Shown here: positions 18,974-28,122 of the stretch, piece by piece
Layout of the letters: each line of letters begins with the position of its first letter
Position numbering within the stretch: the stretch's first letter is position 1
Origin: Geothermovivens sp964644845
GTDB lineage: Bacteria > Zhuqueibacterota > Zhuqueibacteria > Oleimicrobiales > Geothermoviventaceae
Assembly: GCA_964644845.1 (NCBI GenBank)
Contig: CAZXXS010000018.1
Location: forward strand, 62,001 to 126,000
Direction of reading: 5' to 3'
DNA length: 64,000 nt
Position numbers and translations under genes: made by a program
The notes under the pieces: model-generated
Told to the model about the DNA's origin: nothing
Seen by the model: only the letters and a program-made list of their open reading frames with translations
Databases searched by the model: none

Positions 18974-19654
18974 TTACTCCACCGGCCTAACGGTCAATTC
19001 TGGCACCCGCACGCTTCCGCGTTCCTCGTAGCGCCGCAACAGATCCCGTATTTTTGTAGTCAGAATGTCGATCGCCACTTCGTTGTAGCCACCCTCGGGC
19101 ACGATGATGTCGGCAAAACGCTTGGAAGGCTCCACAAACTGCAGGTGCATGGGCCGCACCGTCTGCAGGTACTGGCTCACCACCGACTCGAGGGTACGGC
19201 CCCGTTCCCGGATGTCGCGCAAAAGCCGACGAATGAAGCGAATGTCCGGGTCGGTGTCCACGTAGATTTTGATGTCCATCAAATTACGGAGACGTTCGTT
19301 GTACAGCACCAGAATTCCTTCCAGGATGATGATTCGGTGCGGCCCCACGGGACGGGTTTTCAGCGACCGGCAGTGGAGGCTGAAGTCGTACACGGGCGCC
19401 TGAATCACCTCGCCAGCCAGGAGCTTCTGCACGTGCTCGACCAGCAAATCCTCATCGAGGGCATCCGGGTGGTCGAAATTCTGCTTGGCCCGCTCTTCCA
19501 GCGGCAGGTGGCTCAGATCTTTGTAGTAGGAATCCTGCTCGAGAACGGTCACGTGGTCCGAACCCAGTTCCTGCATGATCCGCTGCGCCACCAGCGTCTT
19601 GCCGGAACCTGTTCCCCCAGCAATGCCGATTAAAATGCCCTTTTTCTCCGGCAT
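18974..19654 (-). CDS. udk: Uridine kinase (uridine/cytidine kinase)
   Basis: This P-loop kinase of 226 residues has the Walker A GIAGGTGSGKT, the conserved YYKDLSHLPLEER and NFDHPDALDEDLL, and the YDFSLHCRS and IILEGILVLYNERLRNL segments. The lid region RRLLRDIRERGRTLESV is also visible. It makes UMP or CMP from uridine or cytidine. The ATG at 19654 begins right at the conserved N-terminus (MPEKKGILIGIAG); the longer frame overlaps cdd. The gap to cdd is 10 bp. Confidence 0.95.
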   Translation of the reverse strand: MPEKKGILIGIAGGTGSGKTLVAQRIMQELGSDHVTVLEQDSYYKDLSHLPLEERAKQNFDHPDALDEDLLVEHVQKLLAGEVIQAPVYDFSLHCRSLKTRPVGPHRIIILEGILVLYNERLRNLMDIKIYVDTDPDIRFIRRLLRDIRERGRTLESVVSQYLQTVRPMHLQFVEPSKRFADIIVPEGGYNEVAIDILTTKIRDLLRRYEERGSVRVPELTVRPVE

Positions 19655-19664
19655 GGCCTTGCTC

Positions 19665-20072
19665 TCACGTTTCGGGTAGAAAGTCCTGATCGAATGCTTC
19701 CGGAAAGAGTTCGTCAGCGCGCAGGATTTTGACTTCGCCCGATTCGCCGCGCATGCCGATCTGCGCCCGCCGAGCAAAATCCCAGATTACCTGCCGACAG
19801 GCACCACACGGCGGTGTTGGCTGCTCCGCGTCTGCCACCACAGCAACAGCCACAAAATCCCGCTCTCCCTCCGACAGTGCTTTGAACAGGGCCACCCGCT
19901 CCGCGCAGAGCGTCAGGCTGTAGCTGCTCACTTCCACGTTGCAACCGGTGTACACCCGGCCTTCGCGAGTCAACACAGCAGCCCCCACGTGGAAGTGAGA
20001 ATACGGTGCCACCGCCCGTTCTCGAGCCCTGTCCGCTTCTTCAAAGAGCCGATCCCAGTCGATTTCCGCCAC
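19665..20072 (-). CDS. cdd: Cytidine deaminase
   Basis: This homotetrameric-type CDA of 135 residues has Tyr/His substrate contacts in PYSHFHVGAAV, CNVEVSSY, the zinc ligand and catalytic Glu in LCAERVAL, and the two other zinc cysteines in PCGACRQV. It converts (deoxy)cytidine to (deoxy)uridine. The start is GTG with AGAGGG upstream. It is the first gene of the run cdd-udk-tdk-CNT-PNP-amidohydrolase-ade; the ssb terminator separates it from the gene before it. Confidence 0.95.
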   Translation of the reverse strand: MAEIDWDRLFEEADRARERAVAPYSHFHVGAAVLTREGRVYTGCNVEVSSYSLTLCAERVALFKALSEGERDFVAVAVVADAEQPTPPCGACRQVIWDFARRAQIGMRGESGEVKILRADELFPEAFDQDFLPET

Positions 20073-20131
20073 AGCACCCTCTTCTCAAACCTGGTTCACT
20101 GCCCGAGACCATTTCCTCTCGGCCGGATAAG

Positions 20132-20163
20132 AAAAATCCGAAACCTCATGCGGTTTCGGATTT
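20132..20163 (-). terminator. Rho-independent terminator of ssb
   Basis: AAATCCGAAACC and GGTTTCGGATTT form a perfect 12-bp stem with a 6-nt loop (20134-20163). On the minus strand the stem runs into TTTTTCTTA. It lies about 100 bp after the ssb stop and before cdd, so ssb appears to be transcribed alone. Confidence 0.9.
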
Positions 20164-20266
20164 CCCACATTCCCTGAAAAGCGTGCATCCGTACACTGCC
20201 GCACGGCCGCGCCACATCCGCCCACAAATCGACGGCACCTTCCACCACCTCTGAATGCGAACCTCC

Positions 20267-20695
20267 TCAGAAAGGCAAGTCTCCCTCTACGTTTTCACTG
20301 GCGTCCGGCTCAGGAGGCGGAATTTCTGCGTCCGGAGCTGCGGCAGCTTCGGCACGCGTATCGAGGAACTGGATGGTCTCAGCCACAATTTCTGTGATCC
20401 AACGACGCACGCCGTTCTGATCGTCGTAGCTGCGCGTCTGCAAGCGCCCTTCCACGTACACGCGACTCCCTTTCTTCAGATACTCACCAGCCGTTTCCGC
20501 CAAACGCCGCCAGGCCACCACGCGGTGCCAATCTGTCCGTTCCTGCTGATTCCCATCCTGGTCACGCCACACCATGTTGGTTGCAACGGTAAAATTCACC
20601 ACGGCCGAGCCGTTGGGTGCGTAGCGTAGCTCCGGATCCTGCCCCAAGCGCCCGATGATCATTACCTTGTTCAACGTCCCCTTGCCAACTGCCAT
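20267..20695 (-). CDS. ssb: Single-stranded DNA-binding protein
   Basis: This OB-fold SSB of 142 residues begins GTLNKVMIIGRLGQDPELRY and carries VVNFTVATN, TDWHRVVAWRRLAE and GSRVYVEGRLQTRSY. A short acidic/proline linker leads to the C-terminal tip EGDLPF, the usual docking site for replication and repair partners. It protects ssDNA in replication, recombination and repair. SD AAAGGAG precedes the ATG. It has its own consensus-like promoter and terminator, so it is monocistronic. Confidence 0.97.
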   Translation of the reverse strand: MAVGKGTLNKVMIIGRLGQDPELRYAPNGSAVVNFTVATNMVWRDQDGNQQERTDWHRVVAWRRLAETAGEYLKKGSRVYVEGRLQTRSYDDQNGVRRWITEIVAETIQFLDTRAEAAAAPDAEIPPPEPDASENVEGDLPF

Positions 20696-20755
20696 GTCTT
20701 ACTCCTTTCATCACTTAAAGATACGCTGCCCCACTCATCCCTCCTGACTCAACGA

Positions 20756-20784
20756 ATGTTAGCAAAAAACGCGCAGCTTGTCAA
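20756..20784 (-). promoter_or_regulatory. Sigma-70-type promoter of ssb
   Basis: On the minus strand TTGACA (20784-20779, 6/6) and TAACAT (20761-20756, 4/6) are separated by exactly 17 bp. The predicted start of transcription is near 20749, giving a leader of about 54 nt before the ssb ATG. Confidence 0.75.
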
Positions 20785-21301
20785 GGCAAAAAACCTGCAG
20801 CCATTCCCTGTTGTATCTGCGGTCAGCCGCGCGTCCCTGAACACCCGAGAGTACCCTTCAACCCTATCGAGCATTTGCACGGTTCAGCGTAAAACCCTAC
20901 GCGGCGAGGGCCCAAACTGGGCCCGTCAGAAGGAGCTTGCCGCCGGGAAAAGCGAATCCCCTTGTCAGCCCGCCAGCTGTGGCGCCCCACCTGACCGCGA
21001 ACGTCGGATCAGTAAACCGGTCGCCAGACCGAGGACCGTCACGGTGTTGTTCACCCACTCCCCGGGCTCCCGACCGAAACTGCCCTGCTGATCACGCACG
21101 TCAACAGCTCGAAGCCATCCCAGACGCGAAATCCCACCGTCGTAGCAGACGTGTCGACCCAGCAGGCAACCAAGAAAACGGCTGAGCAAGCTGATCGGTC
21201 AGCTTGTGTCGCTCACGGAATGCCCGTATCCCCGGCTGCGTTCTGAACGTGCACTGGCGTCGCGCTTCTGACGAAACAACCGTGATCACGAAGCTCGCCC
21301 C
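20785..21301. other. Intergenic region between the SDR gene and the ssb promoter
   Basis: About 500 bp without a protein-like frame on either strand. I found no tRNA-like arms, no T-tract terminator and no repeats that stand out. It may hold 3' sequence of the upstream SDR unit. Confidence 0.5.
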
Positions 21302-22060
21302 TTAGATATTCCACCCGCCGCTGACGACGATTTCCGTGCCGTTCACGTACGCGGCTTCCTCAGAAATCAGGTAGAGCACCGCCGCCACCACCTCCTTCAC
21401 GAAGCCAAGGCGCCGGGCCGGGATGCGTTGCGGATCAATCGGAAACTCCCCCACCTCCAAAAAACCGGGAGAAATCAGGTTCACAGTGATGCCCCACTGC
21501 GCCACTTCGCGTGCCAGAGCGCGAGTGATCGCGAACAGCGCCGTCTTGGTCATCCCGTACACAGGGATCTGTCGGAAGGCGCGGAAATCCGAGCACCCCG
21601 CCACACCGAAATTCACGATGCGGCCCCAGCCGTTCCGGCGCATCACGGGCAGAAACGCTTTAGTGACGAAAAACGCGCTGTCCAGGTTGCTCCGCAGCAC
21701 AGCCTGCCATTCCTCCGGGCTCGTCTCCAGCGCCGGCTTGGCCAACAGATCGCCCACCCCGTTCACCAGCACGTCCACTCGGGGCGTGAGCTGCTCCACA
21801 CGCGCGCGAAGCCGCTCTACCTCTTCAAAACGCGTCACGTCCGCTTGCAAAACAATGGCCTGGCCGCCTGCCTCCCGCACGCGCTTTGCGGTTTCCTCGG
21901 CCCGATCTCGGTGCTCCCGGTACACCAGAATCTGCTTCGCCCCGCGTTCTCCAAGAGCCAGCGCCACACCGCGGCCGATGGGTCCGTTGGTACCCGTAAC
22001 CAGAACCCAGCGCTGACTCAGGTCTCCACACGGGCGGGTTGCACGCTTCCCCTCGCGCAC
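21302..22060 (-). CDS. Short-chain dehydrogenase/reductase (FabG-like)
   Basis: This SDR of about 252 residues has the cofactor loop LVTGTNGPIGRG, DVTRFEEV, the NNAG-equivalent VLVNGVGDLL, the catalytic Tyr/Lys pair YGMTK, and SPGFLEVGEFP near the C-terminus. It ends with VSGGWNI. The NG in place of NNAG and an Asn-Gly insert in the glycine loop are slightly unusual. Likely 3-oxoacyl-ACP or sugar/alcohol oxidoreductase activity with NAD(P)H; the substrate is unknown. I chose GTG 22060 because TAGGAG, overlapping the stop of the upstream peptidase gene, lies 8 nt before it; the longest frame would start at 22105. Confidence 0.85.
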   Translation of the reverse strand: MREGKRATRPCGDLSQRWVLVTGTNGPIGRGVALALGERGAKQILVYREHRDRAEETAKRVREAGGQAIVLQADVTRFEEVERLRARVEQLTPRVDVLVNGVGDLLAKPALETSPEEWQAVLRSNLDSAFFVTKAFLPVMRRNGWGRIVNFGVAGCSDFRAFRQIPVYGMTKTALFAITRALAREVAQWGITVNLISPGFLEVGEFPIDPQRIPARRLGFVKEVVAAVLYLISEEAAYVNGTEIVVSGGWNI

Positions 22061-22071
22061 GTCGACGTCTC

Positions 22072-24066
22072 CTACTTCTCGCCTTTCACGTACTTCGCGA
22101 ACCACTCAAGTGTCCGTCTCATCCGATCCCGAATGTGGTTGGGCTCGCGACTGATCCCGTGCCCCTCACGCGGGTAAATCACGAATTTGACCGGACGCCC
22201 GAGAACTTTGAGGGCCTGGTACATTTCCTTCGAGTTGGCGATGAACGTCAGATCATCCTCCTCGCCGTGCAAAATCAGCACCGGCGTGTGGATGTTCTGC
22301 ACGTAGAAAGCTGGTGAGTGCTCAATGTACGGCTTCATGTCTTCCCAGTAGTACACGCCAAAGTACATCTTTTCCCAATCCGGCTGCACCGAGTTACTCC
22401 AATCCGTGAACAGGCTGAAGATACCGAACATGGAGACCGCGGCCTTAAAGCGTTGCGTGTGCGAGATGATCCAGTTAGTCATGAAACCGCCGTAGCTACC
22501 GCCGATCACACCCATTCTGGCACTGTCCACCACGCCCAGGGCAATCACGTGGTCCACACCGGCCATGATGTCGCGGTAATCGCCCCCACCCAGGTCGTAA
22601 CGATTGGCCTGTCCAAAAGCGTCGCTGTAACCGGAGCTGCCCCGCGGATTTGGACCCAGCACGGCGTAACCCTGATTTGCGTACACCTGGCTCATGTAGG
22701 CCTGCCGAAAAGTGTTCCGGAACCGGCCGTAGGGCCCCCCGTGAACCGTCAAGATCAACGGAACGCGTTCGCCTCGTTTGTAGCCCACGGGGTAAATGAA
22801 AACGCCTTCAATCTGCCAGTTGCCGCTCGTCCAGCGGATCACCGTTTGCTGGCCCAGCCTAAATTGCTTGAGTTGGCTGCTGAAATCCGTAATCCGGTAA
22901 ACCTTCTCGCGCCCGCGGATGAGCACTACTTCAGGTAGTGTGGTAGCGGACTCGCGGGTTGCAACCAGAACGCTCGCACGGGCGGCACAGCCGAGTCCCG
23001 AGAAATTGGCGTCGCCTCCAGCCAGGCTTTCCACACGGGACTCCTTGACCGAAGCACGCATCACGTGCGTTGCTGTGCGCACAGCCGCCAGGAAGTAGAC
23101 GCTCCTGCCGTCCCTCGCCCACACCGGTGAGCTGGCAGCGTAGCCGAAGTCGCGCGTCAGGTTTACCGGCTGGCCACCGGCAAACGGGATGACCCAGATG
23201 TCCGTTTCCGCGAACTCGATGTCCGGCACCGTTTGGGCAACGTAGGCGATCTTGTCGCCGTCCGGGGAAAAGCGCGGCTGAGTCTCGGGCCCGGCGAAAT
23301 TGGTGAACTGGTGTTTCTCTCCCGTCTCGAGATTCACAAGCCAAAGATCGTAGCGCTGCTCGTCGTTGTAGTCGCCGGTGTAGTTCGTCGCGTAGACAAG
23401 CCATTTGCCATCGGGCCGCACGTCGATGCCGTTCACACCTGGATCCAGCTTGCCGACCTTTTCGCCGCGGTTCTGCCTCAGGTCCAGTCGCCACAGCTCC
23501 TGGCTGTACCGTCTCTCGTCCACGACAATGGCGTCGAACCCTTTCTTGCGCAATTCTTCCCGCTTTCGACGCTCTTCAGGAGGCAGTGTTTCGCGGGTCA
23601 GGTACACCAGCCCCTGACCGTCAGGCAACCAGGCAAAATCCGACACGCCCTTCAACGCGTCCGTGAGTCGAGTGGCTTCGCCTCCGTCTCGGGGGATCAG
23701 CCAGATTTGGGCTTTGCCCTCTTTCTCTTCGCCGTCCGCTGTTACGTAGGGCCGCGTGGAGAGAAATGCCAGCTGAGTGCCATCCGGAGACCAGCGCGGG
23801 TGCCAGTCGGACCCCACCGACTCGGTGAAGCGCGACAGCCGCTTGCCGTCTGCCGTGACAAGCCAGATACTGTTCACAAAGCGGTTGCGTTCAAAATCCG
23901 CGTCGCGAACTACAAATGCAACAGCCCTGCCATCCGGACTGACGACAGGGCTGCGCGCGTACTGAAGTTTCAGGTAGTCATCGACCGTGAGCGGTTTTTG
24001 CTCAGCCGCGGCTGACCCGATGAGAACCAGCAGGACGGCCAACGCACGGTAAACCTGCCTGGGCAT
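22072..24066 (-). CDS. S9 family peptidase (acylaminoacyl/dipeptidyl peptidase-like), exported
   Basis: This prolyl-oligopeptidase family protein of 664 residues has a signal peptide (YRALAVLLVLIGSAAAEQ), then a WD40/TolB-like beta-propeller with repeats such as SPDGRAVAFV, SPDGTQLAFLS and SPDGDKIAYVA (residues about 40-400). The C-terminal alpha/beta hydrolase domain has the nucleophile GGSYGGFMTNW, the acid in HGEEDDLT and the catalytic His in REGHGISR. It releases amino acids or dipeptides from peptides in the periplasm. It is a complete enzyme with all triad residues, placed 11 bp before the SDR. Confidence 0.93.
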   Translation of the reverse strand: MPRQVYRALAVLLVLIGSAAAEQKPLTVDDYLKLQYARSPVVSPDGRAVAFVVRDADFERNRFVNSIWLVTADGKRLSRFTESVGSDWHPRWSPDGTQLAFLSTRPYVTADGEEKEGKAQIWLIPRDGGEATRLTDALKGVSDFAWLPDGQGLVYLTRETLPPEERRKREELRKKGFDAIVVDERRYSQELWRLDLRQNRGEKVGKLDPGVNGIDVRPDGKWLVYATNYTGDYNDEQRYDLWLVNLETGEKHQFTNFAGPETQPRFSPDGDKIAYVAQTVPDIEFAETDIWVIPFAGGQPVNLTRDFGYAASSPVWARDGRSVYFLAAVRTATHVMRASVKESRVESLAGGDANFSGLGCAARASVLVATRESATTLPEVVLIRGREKVYRITDFSSQLKQFRLGQQTVIRWTSGNWQIEGVFIYPVGYKRGERVPLILTVHGGPYGRFRNTFRQAYMSQVYANQGYAVLGPNPRGSSGYSDAFGQANRYDLGGGDYRDIMAGVDHVIALGVVDSARMGVIGGSYGGFMTNWIISHTQRFKAAVSMFGIFSLFTDWSNSVQPDWEKMYFGVYYWEDMKPYIEHSPAFYVQNIHTPVLILHGEEDDLTFIANSKEMYQALKVLGRPVKFVIYPREGHGISREPNHIRDRMRRTLEWFAKYVKGEK

Positions 24067-24149
24067 TGCACCCTCCTCCTCTGCGTTTCGCTTCGTGCAC
24101 AGTGCACCCCGGCGCAGGGTGGCGAGCCGAGGCTCGCTCTACTACCTGG

Positions 24150-25340
24150 CTAACCGAGCAAGATCCGCATCGTCGTTCCCTCACCCGGCCGGCTTTCCTT
24201 CACGAACAGCCTGCCCCCGTGGTATTCCTCCACGATTCGCTTGGCCAGGCTTAAACCAAGGCCCCAGCCTCGCTTTTTCGTCGTGAAACCGGGCCGAAAA
24301 ATCTTGCGTCGCTCTCTGGCATCCATGCCACGGCCGTTGTCAATCACATCCACCGCCACGGTCCAGCGTTTTTCGTGGACAGCCGTGGCACGCAGTACAA
24401 TCCGGCCATCCTCCTTGTCAATCGCCTCGAGCGCGTTCTTCACCAGATTCTCCACCACCCACTCGAACAATTCCCGATTTACTGGTACCCTGGGCACCTG
24501 TTCGTACTGTTCCTCGATGACCACTGTTTTGCCCATCTGGGGCAACCGGCGCCGGTAGTAGCTCGCCACATCCCGCAAGATCGCCGGCACGTCTTGCTCC
24601 TTCAGATCCGGCCTGGCGCCGATCTGAGAGAATCGAGCCGCCACCTTCTCCAGGCGCTGCACATCCTGAGCCATTTCAGCGGAAATGGAGCGTACCTTTT
24701 CCAACGACCCCGACGACTGCAACAGTTCCACCCAGCCCATCAGGGATGAGATTGGTGTACCTAACTGGTGCGCTGTTTCCCGGCTCAATCCCACCCAGAT
24801 GAGCTGCTGCTCAGCCTTTTTGATGCTGCTGAAGCCGAGAAACCCGATCAGCAGGAAAAGGGCTACAACACCAATTTCGATGTACGGCAGCCGTACGAGC
24901 TGCGTGATTAGCTTCGAATCGCCGTAGTAAAGCTTGCCGATTTCGTAGTTCTGGTACTTGAGCGTGATGGGCTCGATCTCGCGCGCCATCTGCTGCACGA
25001 TTTTCCGCACCTTGGCGATGGCTTCAGGACTCCGGTCGTTGGGGTCCACTGGAATGCCTTTCCAGGCACTCGGCTCTCCTTTGTTGTCCGTGACCACAAT
25101 CGGGAAGTTGGTCCGACGGATGATCTGATCGAAGATGAAGTTCAGCTCCTCGTTGTCTGCTGCTTCAGCGGCGCGCTCGTAGAACGACGCGTAGAACAAC
25201 AGGATGTCGCGGGACTCCTGGCGGAGCTGCGACACCAGCCGCTGCGTGTGCCAGAGCAGCGCCAAGGTGAGCACCAGAGCCAGCACGAAAAGAATGGCCT
25301 TGAAGTGCGCTGAGAACCAGTAGGCGAAACGGCTTCTCAA
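24150..25340 (-). CDS. Membrane-bound sensor histidine kinase (orphan)
   Basis: This kinase of 396 residues has two membrane segments (ILFVLALVLTLALLW near residue 15 and IEIGVVALFLLIGFLGF near 175) flanking a periplasmic sensor of about 140 residues. The cytoplasmic part has an H-box SRETAHQLGTPISSL, an N-box ENLVKNALEAI, a G1 DNGRGMD and a G2 GWGLGLSLAKRI. The His in AHQLGTP is the phospho-acceptor. No response regulator is encoded beside it. The start is TTG with GAGGATTTC upstream. Its signal is unknown; genes near it encode YfhO and glycosyltransferases, so an envelope signal is possible. Confidence 0.9.
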   Translation of the reverse strand: MRSRFAYWFSAHFKAILFVLALVLTLALLWHTQRLVSQLRQESRDILLFYASFYERAAEAADNEELNFIFDQIIRRTNFPIVVTDNKGEPSAWKGIPVDPNDRSPEAIAKVRKIVQQMAREIEPITLKYQNYEIGKLYYGDSKLITQLVRLPYIEIGVVALFLLIGFLGFSSIKKAEQQLIWVGLSRETAHQLGTPISSLMGWVELLQSSGSLEKVRSISAEMAQDVQRLEKVAARFSQIGARPDLKEQDVPAILRDVASYYRRRLPQMGKTVVIEEQYEQVPRVPVNRELFEWVVENLVKNALEAIDKEDGRIVLRATAVHEKRWTVAVDVIDNGRGMDARERRKIFRPGFTTKKRGWGLGLSLAKRIVEEYHGGRLFVKESRPGEGTTMRILLG

Positions 25341-25463
25341 GATGAAATCCTCACAAGAGTCCAGACCTCAAGACAATCCCAAACCGCTGTTCCCTCCTTG
25401 CCACTCCGCACCTGCCCGTTCCCTTGCAGTCAGCAACTTTTTCTCCCGGACTCCAATCGGGGC

Positions 25464-27983
25464 TCAGGTCGCCGCCTGCTGCTTGCGCCACCCCAAGAAA
25501 ATCAGTCCGAGAAGAAGCACAACCGAAGCGATTGTAATCCACAGCCCAATCTTGAACGTCCACGGGTCGAAGATAAAACGCACGTTGTGCTTACCCGGTC
25601 CCAGGAAAATGGCGCGCAGCACGTAGTCGGCGCGATGGATTCTCACCGGCTCGCCGTCCACGGTGGCCTTCCAACCAGCCGGGTAGTACACCTCGCTGAC
25701 CACCAGACACGCCGGCTTGTCGACGCTGGCTTCCAGCTCCACCCGGTGCGGACCGAAGTCTGTCACCCGCGCGGAGCCCCTGGCACCGCGTTCCACTTTG
25801 CCGTCTGGTTGTCCCGAAAGCAAGGCTACCCGTCGAGGGTCGAAGTCCGGCGAGCGAAGCTGGGCCAACAGCGCCTGGTCGTCCTGGAAAACGGCTACGC
25901 TGTCTACAAAGAAAGCACGCGGCAAAACGTCGGTGTTTTCAATCACGTTGAGCTCTCCGGCTCGCTGACCGGCGAGAACCGGCCGGTAGGTGGAGTCAGC
26001 AAACGGGTACAGCGAGAGCAGGTAGCGCACGTTCAGCATGTCAAGGACAACGTCGTGAAGGTGTGCGAGCGGTTTGTTGACACTCTCGGGCGACGCGCGG
26101 AGCAACACCGGTCGGCCGTTCCGTTGCCCAACCCGGTAGAAACGCGAAAGGAAGAGCGGTAGACCCGTAGGCGCGCGTTCGGCGATCTTCGTCTGCTCCA
26201 GCAAGGTCTGGTAGATCCTGAGCTTGGCAGCGTGGTAGCCGTAGATGTTCTGCAAAAAATGGTAAGCGTACCAGTTCGGTGGCCGCCTGTCGGCCACCGG
26301 GTAGATTCGGAACAGCCCTTGTTGCTGTTTCAGGAACGTCACGGCGCGGTCAGCACGAAAGTAGTCGGCCTCACTCGCTTTGGGCTGCGGGTTCAGTAGC
26401 CGGTGACTCACTGGCCAGAGGTCGATCAGCAACAAACCGAACACGCCTACAACGAGCCACGTGGTGCTCAACTTTTTCCCGAGGTAGGCAAAAACCAGAG
26501 CGAACAGTGCACCGGCCAGGACGACCATTTTCAGAGCGTCTCGCGCAGCCATCTTGTACGCCTGGTCCTGCAGTGCACGCGACACCACTTTGCCCGAGGC
26601 GCTCATCCAGCCCGTGATGACTCCCTTCCCAAGAAGAACGAAAAGGAAAATGGTGGCAACCATGCCGCCGAAAACGTAGGCCAGCAAACGGAGACGCGCC
26701 AGCCGCCTGACGTCACTCTCTCGGCCGAGCTGCATCAGCTCGTGCACCCCTAAACCGGCGAGCAACAGAATCGAGATTTCCATCAGGATTTGAATCATTA
26801 CCGGCACGCGAAACTTGTTGAAGAAAGGAAAAAACTTGAACATGGGCCCGTACAGAAGCGGGAGATGCCGGCCGAACGAGACCACCAGAGCCAGGACGGC
26901 TACGGCGGCCAGAAACCACGTCCAGCGCTCCTGGCGCAAAACCAGTCCAGCAAGAGCCAGGAAAAGCACCGTCACACCGAAGTACATCGGAAAGTCGGTG
27001 AAGGGCATCGGTCCCCAGTAAGTCTGCCCACCGAAACCGAAAAACGACGGCACAAAAAACGTCAGGATTTCTGCCGGAGAAAACGACCAACCGGTAGCGT
27101 AACTGTAGCTCAATCCTCCCTGAGCACCGCCGCGGATGCTGTAGTGGCTGTACTCGTACACCGAAAGGTAAAGCCAGGAAGAAACGATGAATCCCACCAC
27201 CAGGGCCGCAGTCACAAGAGCGGTCCCACCGAGCCAGCGTTTCAAATCTTTCTTCTGGATCAGATCCCAGGCCAGTTCCCAAACGATCAGGAAACCGACG
27301 AGCAAAAAGGTGTAGTAGCTGATTTGCACGTGGGCTCGCAGCAGTTGAAGTCCGACGGCGAGCCCTGTTGCCGCAAACAACAAGAGGTTTCTGCGCCGCA
27401 TCAATTCTTCAACCAGGAGCAGGATGAGCGGAATCAAGGCAACAGCGTTGAGCTTTGTCCCGTGTCCAAAGGCGGCGTAGGCAACAACCTGTGGCAGCAA
27501 CACCAGCCCAACCGCGGTGTACGCCGCCCCAGCCGTGGCGACGCCTTTTCTTCGCAGGTAGTAAAAAGCAAACAGCCCGAAAACGAAGTAGTTGACCAGC
27601 CGGTACAGGAAGTCACCACCGGGTAGGAGTTTCGCTGGAGCCCAGAGGACGATCTTGAAAAGATCCGTCAGAAGATCGACGTAGGGCGCAGCGTTCAGGC
27701 TGGCAAAGCTTGGCATGCCCGAGAAAATGTACGGATTCCACTTGGGGTACTCACCGTGCGCCAGTGTTTGCTTGATGAAGGGTTGAAAACTTTTCGACGC
27801 GAGCGTGTCCGGCGGCAGCAGGGTGCGGTTGTAGAACAGCACCTGGTAGTAGAAAAGCAGAAGAACCAAAACAAGAAATCCTACCGCCGTCCAATCCGGG
27901 TGTACCTTGTAGAAAGGCGGTTTTACCGCTCTGGCCTTGGCGGCTGCAGCCCTCATTTGGCGGCTTCTTCTCTTTGCTGTCAT
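25464..27983 (-). CDS. YfhO-like polytopic membrane protein
   Basis: This protein of 839 residues starts with a basic N-terminus and has about 13 hydrophobic segments, including VGFLVLVLLLFYYQVLFY, the YfhO-typical LPPDTLASKSFQPF loop and the segment NKFRVPVMIQILMEISILL. A soluble beta-rich C-terminal region (SEVYYPAGWKATVDGEPV) follows, and a final helix (WITIASVVLLLGLIFLGW) ends the protein. This matches the YfhO/DUF6044-type membrane glycosyltransferase-like family, implicated in glycosylating envelope polymers. SD GGAGGGAGG precedes the ATG. The neighbours are glycosyltransferases, consistent with a polysaccharide or glycolipid role; the exact substrate is unknown. Confidence 0.85.
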   Translation of the reverse strand: MTAKRRSRQMRAAAAKARAVKPPFYKVHPDWTAVGFLVLVLLLFYYQVLFYNRTLLPPDTLASKSFQPFIKQTLAHGEYPKWNPYIFSGMPSFASLNAAPYVDLLTDLFKIVLWAPAKLLPGGDFLYRLVNYFVFGLFAFYYLRRKGVATAGAAYTAVGLVLLPQVVAYAAFGHGTKLNAVALIPLILLLVEELMRRRNLLLFAATGLAVGLQLLRAHVQISYYTFLLVGFLIVWELAWDLIQKKDLKRWLGGTALVTAALVVGFIVSSWLYLSVYEYSHYSIRGGAQGGLSYSYATGWSFSPAEILTFFVPSFFGFGGQTYWGPMPFTDFPMYFGVTVLFLALAGLVLRQERWTWFLAAVAVLALVVSFGRHLPLLYGPMFKFFPFFNKFRVPVMIQILMEISILLLAGLGVHELMQLGRESDVRRLARLRLLAYVFGGMVATIFLFVLLGKGVITGWMSASGKVVSRALQDQAYKMAARDALKMVVLAGALFALVFAYLGKKLSTTWLVVGVFGLLLIDLWPVSHRLLNPQPKASEADYFRADRAVTFLKQQQGLFRIYPVADRRPPNWYAYHFLQNIYGYHAAKLRIYQTLLEQTKIAERAPTGLPLFLSRFYRVGQRNGRPVLLRASPESVNKPLAHLHDVVLDMLNVRYLLSLYPFADSTYRPVLAGQRAGELNVIENTDVLPRAFFVDSVAVFQDDQALLAQLRSPDFDPRRVALLSGQPDGKVERGARGSARVTDFGPHRVELEASVDKPACLVVSEVYYPAGWKATVDGEPVRIHRADYVLRAIFLGPGKHNVRFIFDPWTFKIGLWITIASVVLLLGLIFLGWRKQQAAT

Positions 27984-28122
27984 GCCTCCCTCCGAAATCC
28001 TGCCAACTTATTGTGCACCTTCCCGTCTGCGCTCTGCACCTGCCACGGACAGACCCAAGCGCAAGCTTTGCCCAGCTTTTCCCATCCAGTCACCGAACAT
28101 GCCCTTGCGCGTCGACAGTTTT

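Noticed and set aside
20785..21301. Possible RNA gene in the 500-bp gap before ssb
   Set aside because: No tRNA-like T-arm, no long hairpin and no promoter/terminator pair bounding a short transcript.
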